DNA of 64,000 nucleotides, taken from assembly GCA_009767595.1 (NCBI GenBank), contig VSDK01018757.1, forward strand, positions 103,362 to 167,361, in the 5' to 3' direction. A program made the position numbers and the translations under genes. Under the pieces are notes generated by a model. The model had not been told where the DNA came from and made no database searches. It worked only from the letters and a program-made list of their open reading frames with translations. This stretch comes from Symbiodinium kawagutii (lineage: Eukaryota > Sar > Dinophyceae > Suessiales > Symbiodiniaceae). This document shows, piece by piece, positions 23,204 through 35,200 of the stretch; within the stretch, counting starts at the first letter, position 1, and every line of letters starts with the position of its first letter.

Positions 23204-26200
23204 AGCGGTGGCGCAGGAGACGTTGGAAGCGCTGAAGGACTGTCTCTACGACCAAGGCCCACGAGGCATCACGTCCCTGGCTGCGGCCGCAGCACTCAGT
23301 TTGCCCAATGAAGAAATGCACAAAATTGAAACAAATACATTTATATATTATATATATTTTTTTTTCTTGCAAGGCAATTGGCAATGTCTTACCGTAACCT
23401 CTAGCACATAAATTCAGTGTACACGACCGTTGACCTCATCCTGTACCATGATAATCCTGTCCAATCCAGTGGCCTCGACGGTAAGAAATCATGTCTTCCC
23501 ATGTCTTCCGGAGGGCTGGTGGAACAAGGATTGATGGGTCATACGGAAAATCGTGAATTTGCTGCTGCATCGCATTTGCGAAAGCACAGCACAGCGCTGG
23601 CGGGTATTCTTTCAGGCGTGATGTACAGAATTGACCTTGGGAGTTCAGCCCATGGGACTTCTGGTACTTGGCCTGCTCACATAGTCGCCAACGGTGTAGT
23701 TCGGCTGGAAGTGTTGGAAGGTTCAGCACTGCCAGTCCGGTTGGTTTCAATGCCTCCGACCCAAATGGCCCTTGATGGACCGGAACAAAGTCTAGTCCTG
23801 GGCACCGCAACAGGGCCCGCATCAACGGTGTCTTCCACACCGTGGCACATGTAGGATCATCTTCCGGTTCTGCAGGATGTTCCACGATCCCAACTCCCCC
23901 ACGAGCGTGGAGTTCAAGCAGGGCCCGAATGGCAAAGAACATCAGGGTGTTTCCATCAATCACCTGCGCTAACTCACGCAGGGAAAGCACCCAATTTCCC
24001 CAGGGTGAAGTGCTGGCCCTGACGGGCCTAGGGCCCCGTCTTCCAAGCGGAGCCTCCAAGGCAACGGCCCGTGCACGACTCCACGTGTTGCACGGGGGGC
24101 CGGCCAAAAGGCCGACGATTTGCCCCGCCCTGATAGCGGCTAGCCAATGATCCTGGGCAGCCTGAGAGCACAAGTCGCCCCAACGAGAACTGATGATCAA
24201 GTCAACAGACAAGACCACCACTTGGATGTCAGTGTCCAGCTCGTTGGCCATGAGGTCGATGAAGTGCTGCACATCCCCGAAACGCCGCCGTCCAGAGTAT
24301 GCATGCAACACATACCGAACCTTACCAAACCCTCGAGGCACGGCAGGGGTCGGAGGATGCAAGCTTGTGGCTCTGGACGCAAGGTCTGCGAAGGCTTCGT
24401 CATAGGCATAGAAGTCCACTGGGAACTTGTGAACCACATCCTCGAAGTATGGCATCCACCGAGAGGGATGCTGCCAAGAGCGCAGAAGACGATGAATGTA
24501 GGCCGCAGAAAGACCAATGTCAATTGCGTCTTGATGCCCGGTGTCTGCGATAACCTGGTCCAGGGTGGCTTGGAGAGAAGTCCAAGAGATGACCGTGCCA
24601 AGGACCTTGCGCGGCAACATCTCATTGAAGGTCTCTTCCGTGGTAAAGTCCATGAGCAGTTCCACAATCTCGGTATGCAGGACATAGTGGGCAAAGTCCA
24701 AGTCGGCCTCGGCATCGGTCAGATTGCTGGGTCCACTGCCTTGTTGAACCGGACACAAGCCATCATGAACAGTGGCCAGTTCTCGGTCTGCAAGGGAGCC
24801 GGCGCCAGGAGCTGGAGCACAGCGAAGCTTGTTGCCGCAAAGGCGTCTCCGGCAGTGATGAGCTGTGCGCAAGTGAGCTTTCAACTTGGCGCAAGTAAAG
24901 TATTGCTTCAAGCAAGCCGGGCACTGGGTATCATCGAAGAGAGTCCGGGTGAGAGCAACATGCCCGTGAGCCCTGAACATGTGGGCGCCTTGCCCGCCCA
25001 AACTCTTGAATCTTTTGCGGCACGCCATGCAGGCAAAGAAGTCATGGACTGGTAGCGGAGCTTCAACTTCCAAAGAGGGCAGGTTGTAACGATGAAACTG
25101 AAGTGCTTCCCAGCATTGCTGATGGGCCTGCTGCACAAGAAACATGCGCTCATCCTGCTTGATCTGGTGCATCACAGCACGGTTCACCAGCTTCTTCCAA
25201 TAGCGAGGTGAGAAGATCATCAGCTCTTTCCACTGCTCAATGTGGTCAACAGGGGACTGCAAAGGTGACGTGGTACGGAGTTGGTCCCACATCCAAGCAA
25301 AATCAGCAGCAAGGAGGGAAAACCAATCCTGATCCAATGCAAGCAAGCCCCAATCAACAGTGGACCCACAACGGAGTAGATGCGCTGCATACCTCAATCT
25401 GGATCTGCGCAACAGCAGATCAGGCGCAGGGAGCCCTGTGCGATGCAACAGCTCATCTTGCGAGATCTGCGTGTCATGGGGCAGCTTCAAGAGGCGTTTG
25501 TATAAGCGCAACACCGAGGCCTTGAAGGTTTGGTGGCATCGAACATCGAAGAATAACCAAGATTCTGTGCCGTAGCACAATTTTGAAAGAACCAAGGACT
25601 GAAAAGTCTGCATCCTTTGGGTCCATGACAAAGCTCGGTTCTGAAAGAGGACCTTGCGGTGGGAGTTGAAGCTAGCATGCGCAATCCCAAGGCGCCGCTT
25701 GATCTCTTGGTTCAGTTTCCCTGAATGCGAGAGGTGGCCGCCTAAATGACGGTAACTTCCCACCACTTGGATGTCATCGGTGCCATGCTCACTGACCACG
25801 GTGAGTTTTTGGTTGCTGGTTGGCCCATAGAAACGGGTACGGAGAGAACGCGAGCCCTTGCCGGCCGGCAGGAGAATCACCTCCGTCTTTCCCTTGGAGC
25901 AGTTTGGCGTAAGACCATGGGCACGGCATTCATCCATCACAATGCTGATGTAATGTGCCAAACGGGATTCGAGGCAGGCTGAGTTCTTGGCCTGAACAAA
26001 GAAACTGGCATCATCCATCCACACTGGTCCAAGGACACCGTGAGTCGTGTCTCCACGGCGAGGGGGAAAGTGTGCAACTGCATCCGCAACTGAGAACAAT
26101 AAATCCACCTCCTTGAGCTGGGCCTCGATCCGGTGCAACACTCTGGCCAGGACGAACGAGAAGATGGTGTCGGCGAAGGAATCACCCGGCCTGCTTCCCA

Positions 26201-29200
26201 TGGTGGTTCGCACCACGTCCGGTTGCCCGGGTACCCTGAACCAAGTGTTCTCGTGGATGCTAGAAACTGCCGCCTCAATGGTGGGGTGAAGACCAGCTCG
26301 GCTCAGTGCAGTAGGTGCGCGGAGGGCAGCTCGAAGATCATCAAGAGAAGTCTGTGGCATCTGGAGGGTTGCGAAGACCTGTGCCAACCTTTCGTCTGAC
26401 CAATCCTGAGCCACTGCAAGAGGACGGAAAATCCTGTAAAAGGCCTCCTTGAGGTCCAGCATCACCAATGCTCCAGCCTGACCGGAGGACTTCATGTGCC
26501 TCACAAAGGCTCTGGAGTAATGCACGCACATCGTCACCGGCACCAGGCGACGGCCTCCAAGCTGCGAAGGGTGCAGGTAGGCGGCAAAGGCACTATATGT
26601 ATGGGACCTGATGGTTTTGTGAACCGCCTTGCCCAGGAAGCTTGAAAGGAGAATTGAGCGGTGCATGGATGCATCCTCAACAGGTCCCTTCTGTTTGTAA
26701 AGTGGAATGAGCATTCCGCCCTTCCATTGAACAGGTTCCTGTTGGAAAAGGATCGCCTTCAGCATCAACGCGTAAAGATGTCTAGCAAGTGGACCGGGAT
26801 GACTGGAACATAGCTCCGGCGGCACATTGTCAAAGCAGATGGCTTTTCCATGCGGGGCCCCACGCAACACCATCTCTAAGTCGAACAATGAAGGCAAGTG
26901 CTCAAGGGTGACATCAGGCAGATCCGAGGGCGCTTGTTGCAGGGAAGTCCTCCAACGATCATAGAGACATCCCCAGTCCATGCGTTCACCACCTTCCATA
27001 GCTCCAAAGAACTGGATCCATCTGTCACGTTGGGCATCGGGTGACAAGAGTGGAACACCGTCGGCATCCAAAAGGAAGGGAAGGGCCTTCGTTTTCTGCT
27101 TGTTCGGGTTCGTCGGGCCTGTAAAGGCACGGAGCTCCCGAAGCAATAAGCCGGCTGGGTATTCGGCAGCCAAGGCCTCGATGGCCGAGGAAAGACCCTC
27201 ATGTCTGGCTCGGCGAAGTCGGTTCCGCAAGGCTCTGCGTGACACTGTGCGCTCCACCCCGCGATGAAGACGTTGACACAACAAGGTAGTGCAATAATCC
27301 CAGCCCAGAGGCGCAAGGTCAGGCCCATCAGTGCACGACACCCAAGCTTTGAAAGAAAGTCCAAGAAAGGAAGGCGTTCCATGACGAGGGTGCGAAATGG
27401 CGACATCAACCAGTGAGAGTGCTCTCTGAGTCCACGCAGTCCAGCAACGAAAAAGGAGCTCTCTGCGGTAAAGGCTCCCATTCTTCTTGTAGTGCCGATG
27501 ACAGCTCTGTTTCGACTGGCGAAGTTGCCAAACAGCCTCATCAATGTAGGATTTCTTCGGCTTGCGGGAAGATGCCGGGCAGCAAGTCACAAGAAGCTTG
27601 TTGATGCCGCGTTCAAGAGCATCTGTCTGAGTAAACACATCAACATCCCAGGCAGGAATGGGTAGCTGGTCAATCGCAGCCCGGAGGTCAGTACTTCTAA
27701 CCCTATCACGACTGTAGGACCTTTGTGGCTTTGGGCGGGCGGAATGACCATCTGGAAGAGTCCATGGCCAGGTACATTGAACTCCCACAGCTGCATGATC
27801 ATCGGTGTCATTGCCAAGGTCAAAGTCATAGAGCGCTGCAGAGTGGGTGCAGTGGGGCATCATAGAGAGTGGAATCCCGACAAAATCAATGCGGTTGTGA
27901 GTCAGGCCGTCGGGAGAAGTCCAAGTCCACTTCGTGCCCGAATGGGCTGCCGTCGTGCATGGTAATCCCAGGGCTCGATGAGCAAGAAAAGCACGGAAAT
28001 CCTGGGTGTTTGCGTTAACTCCATCATGGTCTTGGATGTGGCATCCATCAGGCAAACCAGTCTTGGCATTTGAGTCGATGAGCAGCCACAGCAAGTCATC
28101 CTCAGGGATCATAGCAAGTTGGTCGGCCAGGCCAGACCACCACTGAGCTCGCAAGTCATGGGTGTGTCCGCAATGAGGAGCATGCGCCACCAATACCCAA
28201 AAGGAAATGTCCCCAATGACAAAGTGGACCAACATGTGACGAGGAGATTTGTTCACCAGCACAAAGTCCTTTCGTCCAATGAAAAGCGGCCCATTCTGAA
28301 AATGTCCAATGGGTTGGGTATGAGAAATCCACAATTCTACCCCCAGCGTACCACGATCACAGCCTGAGGAAAGGCGAGTGATGCCTTCAACACATGAGTG
28401 GAATGCAGGGCATCTTGCTTCTTGCAGGCCAAGTAGGTTGAAATGAAAATCTTGCATCTGCCGTCGGAGAAGGGAAACCTTGCCCGGAAAACCTGCTGCT
28501 CCAGAAAAAAGGGATCCCACGTTCGCAGAGCAGAGACTCAGGGATAATTGGCCAGAAATGCCTCTGGTTGGCGAAGGATGCCCGGTCATCTGTGGTTCCG
28601 CTTCCGCACTGTAGGCAGGAGCATCCCGGGCAGGAGGTAGAGCAGGACGTGGCACGTGAAGCCCAGAATCTGTGCATGCGGGCAAACCTGAACATGCGTC
28701 AAACATCATCCATAGGAAAGGGAACCGAGGATTCCATTCTCTGAGATCAAGATGAGGTCTGGGAAGATGGTGACTGCGTACAAACTCTTGGCCGGCCACA
28801 ATGTCCACGAAGTCATTCATCGGGTCGCCTGTATGGCTGTTGAGGTGGTAGATCTCCAAGGCCTCCGGTCCCAAAGCAGAAGTCAGGGCTTGGAAGAGTC
28901 CACGCAGGTTGGCCAGGAGCACCGAGCGCTTGGTGGTGCCAATAAGTCCGGCGGCTTGTCCTCTGGCCAGCTGGCTGTCCACGCAGAAGGTCGTAGGAGT
29001 GTTAACGTCCTGTGTCAGTCGCCAAAGAGCTGCCCAGAACAACCCATCCTGCTCGGCAACATCGGAGCCCACATGTTCTGCACCGGAGAAATAACGGGAA
29101 GAAGTCTCGTAGACTACTTCCTGTGAGTGCCAACCTAAGAATGTCCAGGAAGGCACCGGATCATAGCACTCTCCGAGTACCGCGAAGCACCAGGTGTCCG

Positions 29201-32200
29201 CTGTCCCTTGGTCCGAATTCCACTGAGGTGCACGAAGCCGATCTTGTGGACAAGACGACCCATCAGTGAAAATCAGCAGCCTATCAAAGGCCTGTAATTC
29301 CAAAGGCCCGGGCTGCTGCTCACACGAAGAGAGAAACTCAACGACATGTGGTGGCAGTTCCAAGATGGACCAGTCTCGACAAAGGACATGTGCGGAGGAA
29401 GCAAAGAAATCAAGCAACTCAGTCGAGGTGCAAGGGCAGGGAATGAAAGATCCTGGGCCATCTGGCACGGCATCCCAATTGCTCTTCAACCGTCCTGGTG
29501 GAACTCGTGGAAGAGGAGAGGGCCAAGGTGTCCTGGTCTTCATCTTGGCGTCTGGATCAGGTCCCAACTCCGGAATGTTGTTGTGATAAAGGATCAACGA
29601 AACATGTTCTGAGTGGGTAACCGTGTCCAAGACCACTGCCCGATTGTGTCCTGCGTCAAAGAGGGTCCGCATGTGATCCACCAGGGTGACAGTCTGGTAG
29701 GAAGGTAACCACCTGACATGGACTGCTTGACGGTCAAAGGCCTCAAGGGGGCAGTAAATCCAAGTCCTGCTGTCCGAGGTCGCAGGTACGCAAAGAAAGG
29801 CTGGCCAGAAGTGCAACTTCACACATAGTCCATCCCAATGCCAATGGTCTCGAAGATGGGCTCGACATTCTGCTTCAAGTAGAGTGGAAAGCTCCACATG
29901 ATCAGGCAATGGAAGGTGCAAACCTCCATGAAGAATTTCCACCAGGAAGGAACCATTCGGACTCCGAAGGGCAGCATCAAAACCAAGCCGGGCCTCATAA
30001 GCAAGGTCACGAAGTGGGCCCTTCTGTCTGCGAGAGATTTGTAGCATCACAGATTCTTCAGAGTCCGGTGTAGCAGGTTCAAAGATTTGCGTAGTCTCTC
30101 GTCTGGTGGCTTCAACATAGATGTAATCTCCAGCATTGAGGTTGTAGCGGCGGCTTGGCGTCAGGGGTGCCTCCCGTTGCCAGACTTCACAGTGATAACC
30201 ATCACGTTCAGGGCCACAGAAGTCGAAACCACCAATGTACCAGATAAGCATTTCAGGTGTCGCAGGGGTCAATGAGGAGTAGGCTAGTGTTCTCGATCAG
30301 CACCTAGGCCAATCAGGACTGGTTGTCTGTCAGGGGCAGCAAGATCTCCTTGAGAGATGATGATATGTTCTGTGCACGGAACTGATTCATCCAGAGCAGG
30401 CAGGGGTACTACACGATGTACTCGAATGGGTGCTGACTCGCGAATCTGATCTCGCCAAACAGTACGCAGTATCCGCTCCCATAGATGTGGGGCAGCCGGA
30501 AGGACCGCCATTCTGGATTCAGGACAACGGATAGCTTCCTGATGATGAAGGTACCAAGTGTGTAATGGGACCGCATTTTCAGGAAAGGTCTGTCTCAAAG
30601 TGACGGCAACCGGCTGCAAATCATCAGCAATGGAGCGGTCGTCCTCTGGATGCCAGAAAATAGAGGGAGGTGTGTCTGCCACCAGACCACTTGGAAATCC
30701 ATCATTTCTGTCCATAACCGCAACGACCCAGCTAAAACCATGACCCGTGGGCACCAGACACGTACGGCCAAGGAGGGTTGAAGTCCACTGAACCAGGCAC
30801 ACGTGCGCAAGATGGTCACGGTAGCGCTCATCCAAGCCGTCGACCACACGCAGAATCTCAAATCTGGAAACCAAACCTGGCACGATAACAGCACGTTGAA
30901 CATCAGGATGGCCCACATGAACTTTGGTGACCAGAACAGCCTTGGCATCAACCGCAAGATTCTGAAAGGCAATGACATGCGGCATGCCATTGTTGGAACC
31001 ACAACTTGGTGGCGCAGGCCTAACCATGTAGTGGTGGAAAGGCTGGGACAGGTCTAAGCGATCATGCCAGGTGCGTCGAAGGGCATCATCTAAACGATCA
31101 GAGATCTGATTCAGCGTGACGATGCGACTGTCATCACACTGAGGAAATGCAATGCCACGAACATACCAGGAAACAAATTGGATGTGCACGCCATTTGGAT
31201 CAGGGCGTACTTGAGCTTCAGGAACACTCTCAGTATCTGCAGCCTGGTCTTCCTCAAAGTCCTCAAAGTCCGGAAGTTCCTCATCAGGTGGAAACTCGAG
31301 TGGATCAACGGGACAAGTGGGGATAGAGTCTCCTTGAATCACATCATCACCATCAACTTTCGCACTCACAGGTAGAGGTAGCAAGGAAGTTTGAAGGAGT
31401 GCCTGTTCTTCAGTAGCTGCATCATCAGCTTCTGGTGGTGTCTGTCTATGAAATACCACTTCAAAGGCTTGGCCCGGGATCCCATCAAAGGTGTCAACCC
31501 CGATCCTCATGCCGTTGGAAAAGATGTCACAAACATGAGGTGCCACACAAAAGTGACGAATGGCGAGCCTGTCCAGAATCGTCTCACGATCCAAGCGCTC
31601 TGGCAAAGAAATGGCGACACGCAAAGAAGACAGGATGGTAGGGTCATTCGAATGTACCGTGGCAAGAGCAACGGTGACCGCCGTGGAGAAGGCCTGCTCA
31701 AAAATGATGTGGGGGCCAAAAGCAGCGTCCGGTTGAGGTGAGACCCAGTGCATAGCTAGAGGACTGTCATCAAGCAGGTCCTGCCATAGGTTTCTGGCTT
31801 GTGATTCCCAGTGCTGAAGGTCCTGAGTGGAATGGAGAATCCTCGGAGTCATACACTCTGGATGCATGCGATGATTGACCAGCCAGGTGGTAAAGGTCAC
31901 TGGTGGTCGGGAAGAGGAAGAAGAACTCTGCCCTGGAGGGTTGCGTGCATCCTCAGGTTGAGCACGCATGTTCTCAAAGTCAGGAATGTCGTCCTCCTCA
32001 TCCATGTAGACTGGCGGCGAATCATCACCGGCAGGGTCACCGTAGGAATCCAAAGAGGATCCTTCATAGGAAATGTCCTCATTGCAATGCCATTCCAGAA
32101 GGTCATGACGATGTGCATCATCCTCTGGTGGGGAGAGTTCAATGCAAACATAGTCACCCGAAACGAAAATATGCGAAGAGTCATCAGTTCTTGGCCAAGG

Positions 32201-35200
32201 GAAGTTGTTGTGCTCAACGGTGCAAGACTGCGGGCGGTTGGAACAGACCGTGGACAGCCCTTGCCAATCGATCAGCTCCCACCATGTGGCCTGTCGCAGT
32301 TTCATCACCCGACGAGTAACTTCTGGTTCACGAGGCGGTCCTAATTGACGACCAGGGGATGGTGAACAACAAGGTCGAGAATGTAAAGGCGTTCTTCGCG
32401 TTCCATGTTGACATCACTATCCCATTGGAGGATGCCCACAGTTGTCGAGGGAGGTTGCCCATAGAGTCTTCCGGCCACCGGGAAGATATTCACAAGATCA
32501 TGAAGAGGACGATCACAAAAGTTTGCCACTGCATCAAAAGCTGGCAGTCCCCCAACTTCAGTGACTCTCAGGTGAATCCAAGATTCACGCACTTGAAAGA
32601 GGGTCCAGCTGGCCACAGTCGATGTCTGAACTCCAATCGATCTTGTGGCAACACTTGGTTGCATGAAGGAACTGTAATCATCGATGATTTCCTGAGGATA
32701 AAGACGCCATGGTTTTCCCACACGGCGATTCATTTCATAGTCTTTGGCATGGCAGGGAAACATCTGCAAAGAATCCTCCAAGCCCAAGAGGATCCTAACG
32801 CAGGGGTTGAATCGAACCCGCCGGCCATTGGCTCGGGGCCGAATTGGAGTCGAAGAGGGAGAGCTCGTCCCAATGAGCATCTCGGAAAGTCTACATTCGG
32901 CGATTTCATGATGTAGGACAGCAGCGTTCCATTGAGCTTGCCATCGATCGAGGAAGTCAATCTCCTTGAAGATGTGGTGGTGGTAAGAGAGGACCAGATG
33001 GTCATCTGGCGTCTGACAGAGGTACCGATTTGTCACGCTCTGCCCGCCCCACCAAAAGGCTCCATAGCAGTAGAGGGCAACCGTCCAACTGGCACAGCTC
33101 CCCATTCTGTTTTGAGTCTTTTGCCAGATTCGTCCACTAGCTCTTGAGCTTTGGATTTGAGAGTTTCCAAGGCACCTTGCATTCCCTGGATGTTCTCGGT
33201 GATCATGGCGGAGGAGTCTGTCTTCATGTCCCCATCCTCTTCGATCAATTCCTCTCCATCTGCATCGTCGCCCACCTTCTTCTTCACGTTGTCGAGATGG
33301 GTCTTGGCTTCGTCGAGCAACTTTTTGGCTTCGTCGATAGCTTCCCCCAGCTTGGTGTCCTCCTCCTTGAACTGTTCGGCGTACTTGGTCCACTCCTGGA
33401 CTGCATTCACAATGAAGCCTTTCCAAGCGTTGTGAAGAACTGCTCGAGCTTGCAGTGCAGCATTCCAGTTCTTTCTGCAGTGGCCGAACTGCGAAACCGC
33501 CGAGTGCATCTCCTTGACACCCACCTTGTTGTCGTGGATCGCTGTCTCGTGGAGCATGTTCTGGACTTCTGTGGGGAGGCTGTCCTTGTGGGTCCGTAGC
33601 ATCTTCATCACATGTCCGAGCTTCTCGTCGGACTCTGATGGTCCTTGAAGTGCAGGAGCTTGTGTCACTGGCATTTCGTGACCAAAAGGTGATGCCCAGA
33701 TCGCAGGCGGGGCTTTCCCTGATTGCTGACCCTTTCCCTTGCCCTTGCTCGGCAAAGGCTGATCTGCATCTCGTCCTTTGCCCTTGGGAGTCTTTGGAGG
33801 CCTCTTCTGCTTGGGAGGTCTGGGCGATGCATCTTTCTTGCCTTTGCCCTTGCCCTTGCGTGGGGAGTAGACCCATTGACCTGGATCTTCCCAGGTCGAG
33901 GCAGCATTGGCATCCCATCCTTGATAGTTCCAATTCTGCTTCCCTTGCTTGACATTGGGAGGTTCCGGAGTGCCCTTGGTCCACTCCTCGCGACAATCTG
34001 GGCAGAAATGGAACTTCTTCGAATTCAATTTCCCACAGACACATCTCCATGGTTGGGCCTCCACATAGTTCCAGCGAGTGTTCTTCATGGCGATCTTCTT
34101 GATGCGTTGAAGCACCACAGGATCCCGTGAATGGTGGTTCGCAAGAACCTTGTAAATGTGGAGAAGGCGCTCTCGAGGGAGCACCGTCCACCCAGCTTGA
34201 TGGAGATACCACTGCCTGCGGGCAATGGCTCTCGAGCGCCGAAGGTTCCGACGCTTCGAAGGCGGAGCCGTAGTCACCGACCACCACGAAGACGCAGAGG
34301 GCGATGAGGCAGCGCCAAACCATGAATCGTCTTACGAAGTTGGAAATTCCAACCGCGGGCGCCGACGAACGCACCGCTAAGGTTTCCTGAAACCTGTAGG
34401 TTGGGGGACGATCCAACCCACAGATACGGAGCCGAAACCTTATTATATATATATTAGATTATATTGCGTATTTATGAAGTTTACTTAATTTAGATTATAA
34501 TGCATATTTATGAAGTTTACATTATTTTAGATTGAAATTATACATGGTGGAGGTGTGCTGAGGTGTGATGAGGTATGTAGGTCCTGTGCAGGTGTCAACT
34601 TGCTGGGTGTTAAATGAAGCCATCAACGTGCTTGGCGTTGCACTGAGGCAGTTCGCGATGCAGATCCTGACAATGCTCGTGTCATCAGCTTCGATACCTT
34701 TGAAGCGGTGTGATGCCCCAACTGATATCAAAGCGCACCAGACTCACATCCATAAGACATAATCGGAAAGCTTCAATGATGAAAAAAGTCCCATTCGAAA
34801 CATCAACCTGGAAATACCTGGAACATATGTGCATGAAACATGTCCCAACTTTTTGATGATGCTCACTATTTCACTCCTTTCCAACTTGCCTGTCCATGGT
34901 GATATTTTCTCATAATCGAAGAAATCAATCCCCAATTTGATACCCTTCCGGGTTTCAAGGACATCTTGGAACCTCCCACGACAACAACTCAAGAATAAGG
35001 CTTCTCTCATTAACAGATTCAAGGCTTCTCGGCACTTCTGAACTTGTGTGCTTTTCATCACAGTTCTCAGTACTGCACGCCTCAAGGTGCTGCAAGACTT
35101 TTTTCAGGACACGCCTTGTCAAGAGGCAAGGGGGGGCTCCTTCTTCGAAGCCAGACCTGAAGGATACGCCATCCGTTGTGTACAGCACGGTTTTCAGGTT

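Larger units (their letters stand above)
23358..34440 (-). mobile_element. Full-length non-LTR retroelement, about 11.1 kb, four long ORFs, A-tail
   Basis: The element lies on the minus strand. Its 5' end is at 34440 and its 3' end is a run of eight T on + (23358-23365), which reads as an A-tail. A 12-bp duplicated target flanks it. In order, it carries a gag-like ORF (33033-34277), a short ORF (32341-33105), a 673-residue ORF (30284-32305) and the 2271-residue polyprotein with RNase H, endonuclease and RT (23436-30251). ORF gaps are only about 32 bp, or an overlap. No long terminal repeats are visible, and the apurinic-type endonuclease fits target-primed retrotransposition. All frames except the gag start are intact, which suggests a recent insertion. 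It sits antisense in an intron of an EF-hand gene. Confidence 0.85.

Noticed and set aside
33106-34416. The upstream two thirds of the 691-codon minus frame
   Set aside because: It lies over the gag-like ORF, and its Ser/Arg/Gln-rich composition looks like a shadow of the Lys/Gly-rich coding frame; only the part from the ATG at 33105 is called.
34592-34650. Frame reading VSTCWVLNEAINVLGVAL, which would need a one-base frameshift to join the EF loop DADPDN
   Set aside because: An AG acceptor at 34646-34647 starts the EF exon in the right phase after the exon ending at 23288, so no frameshift is needed.
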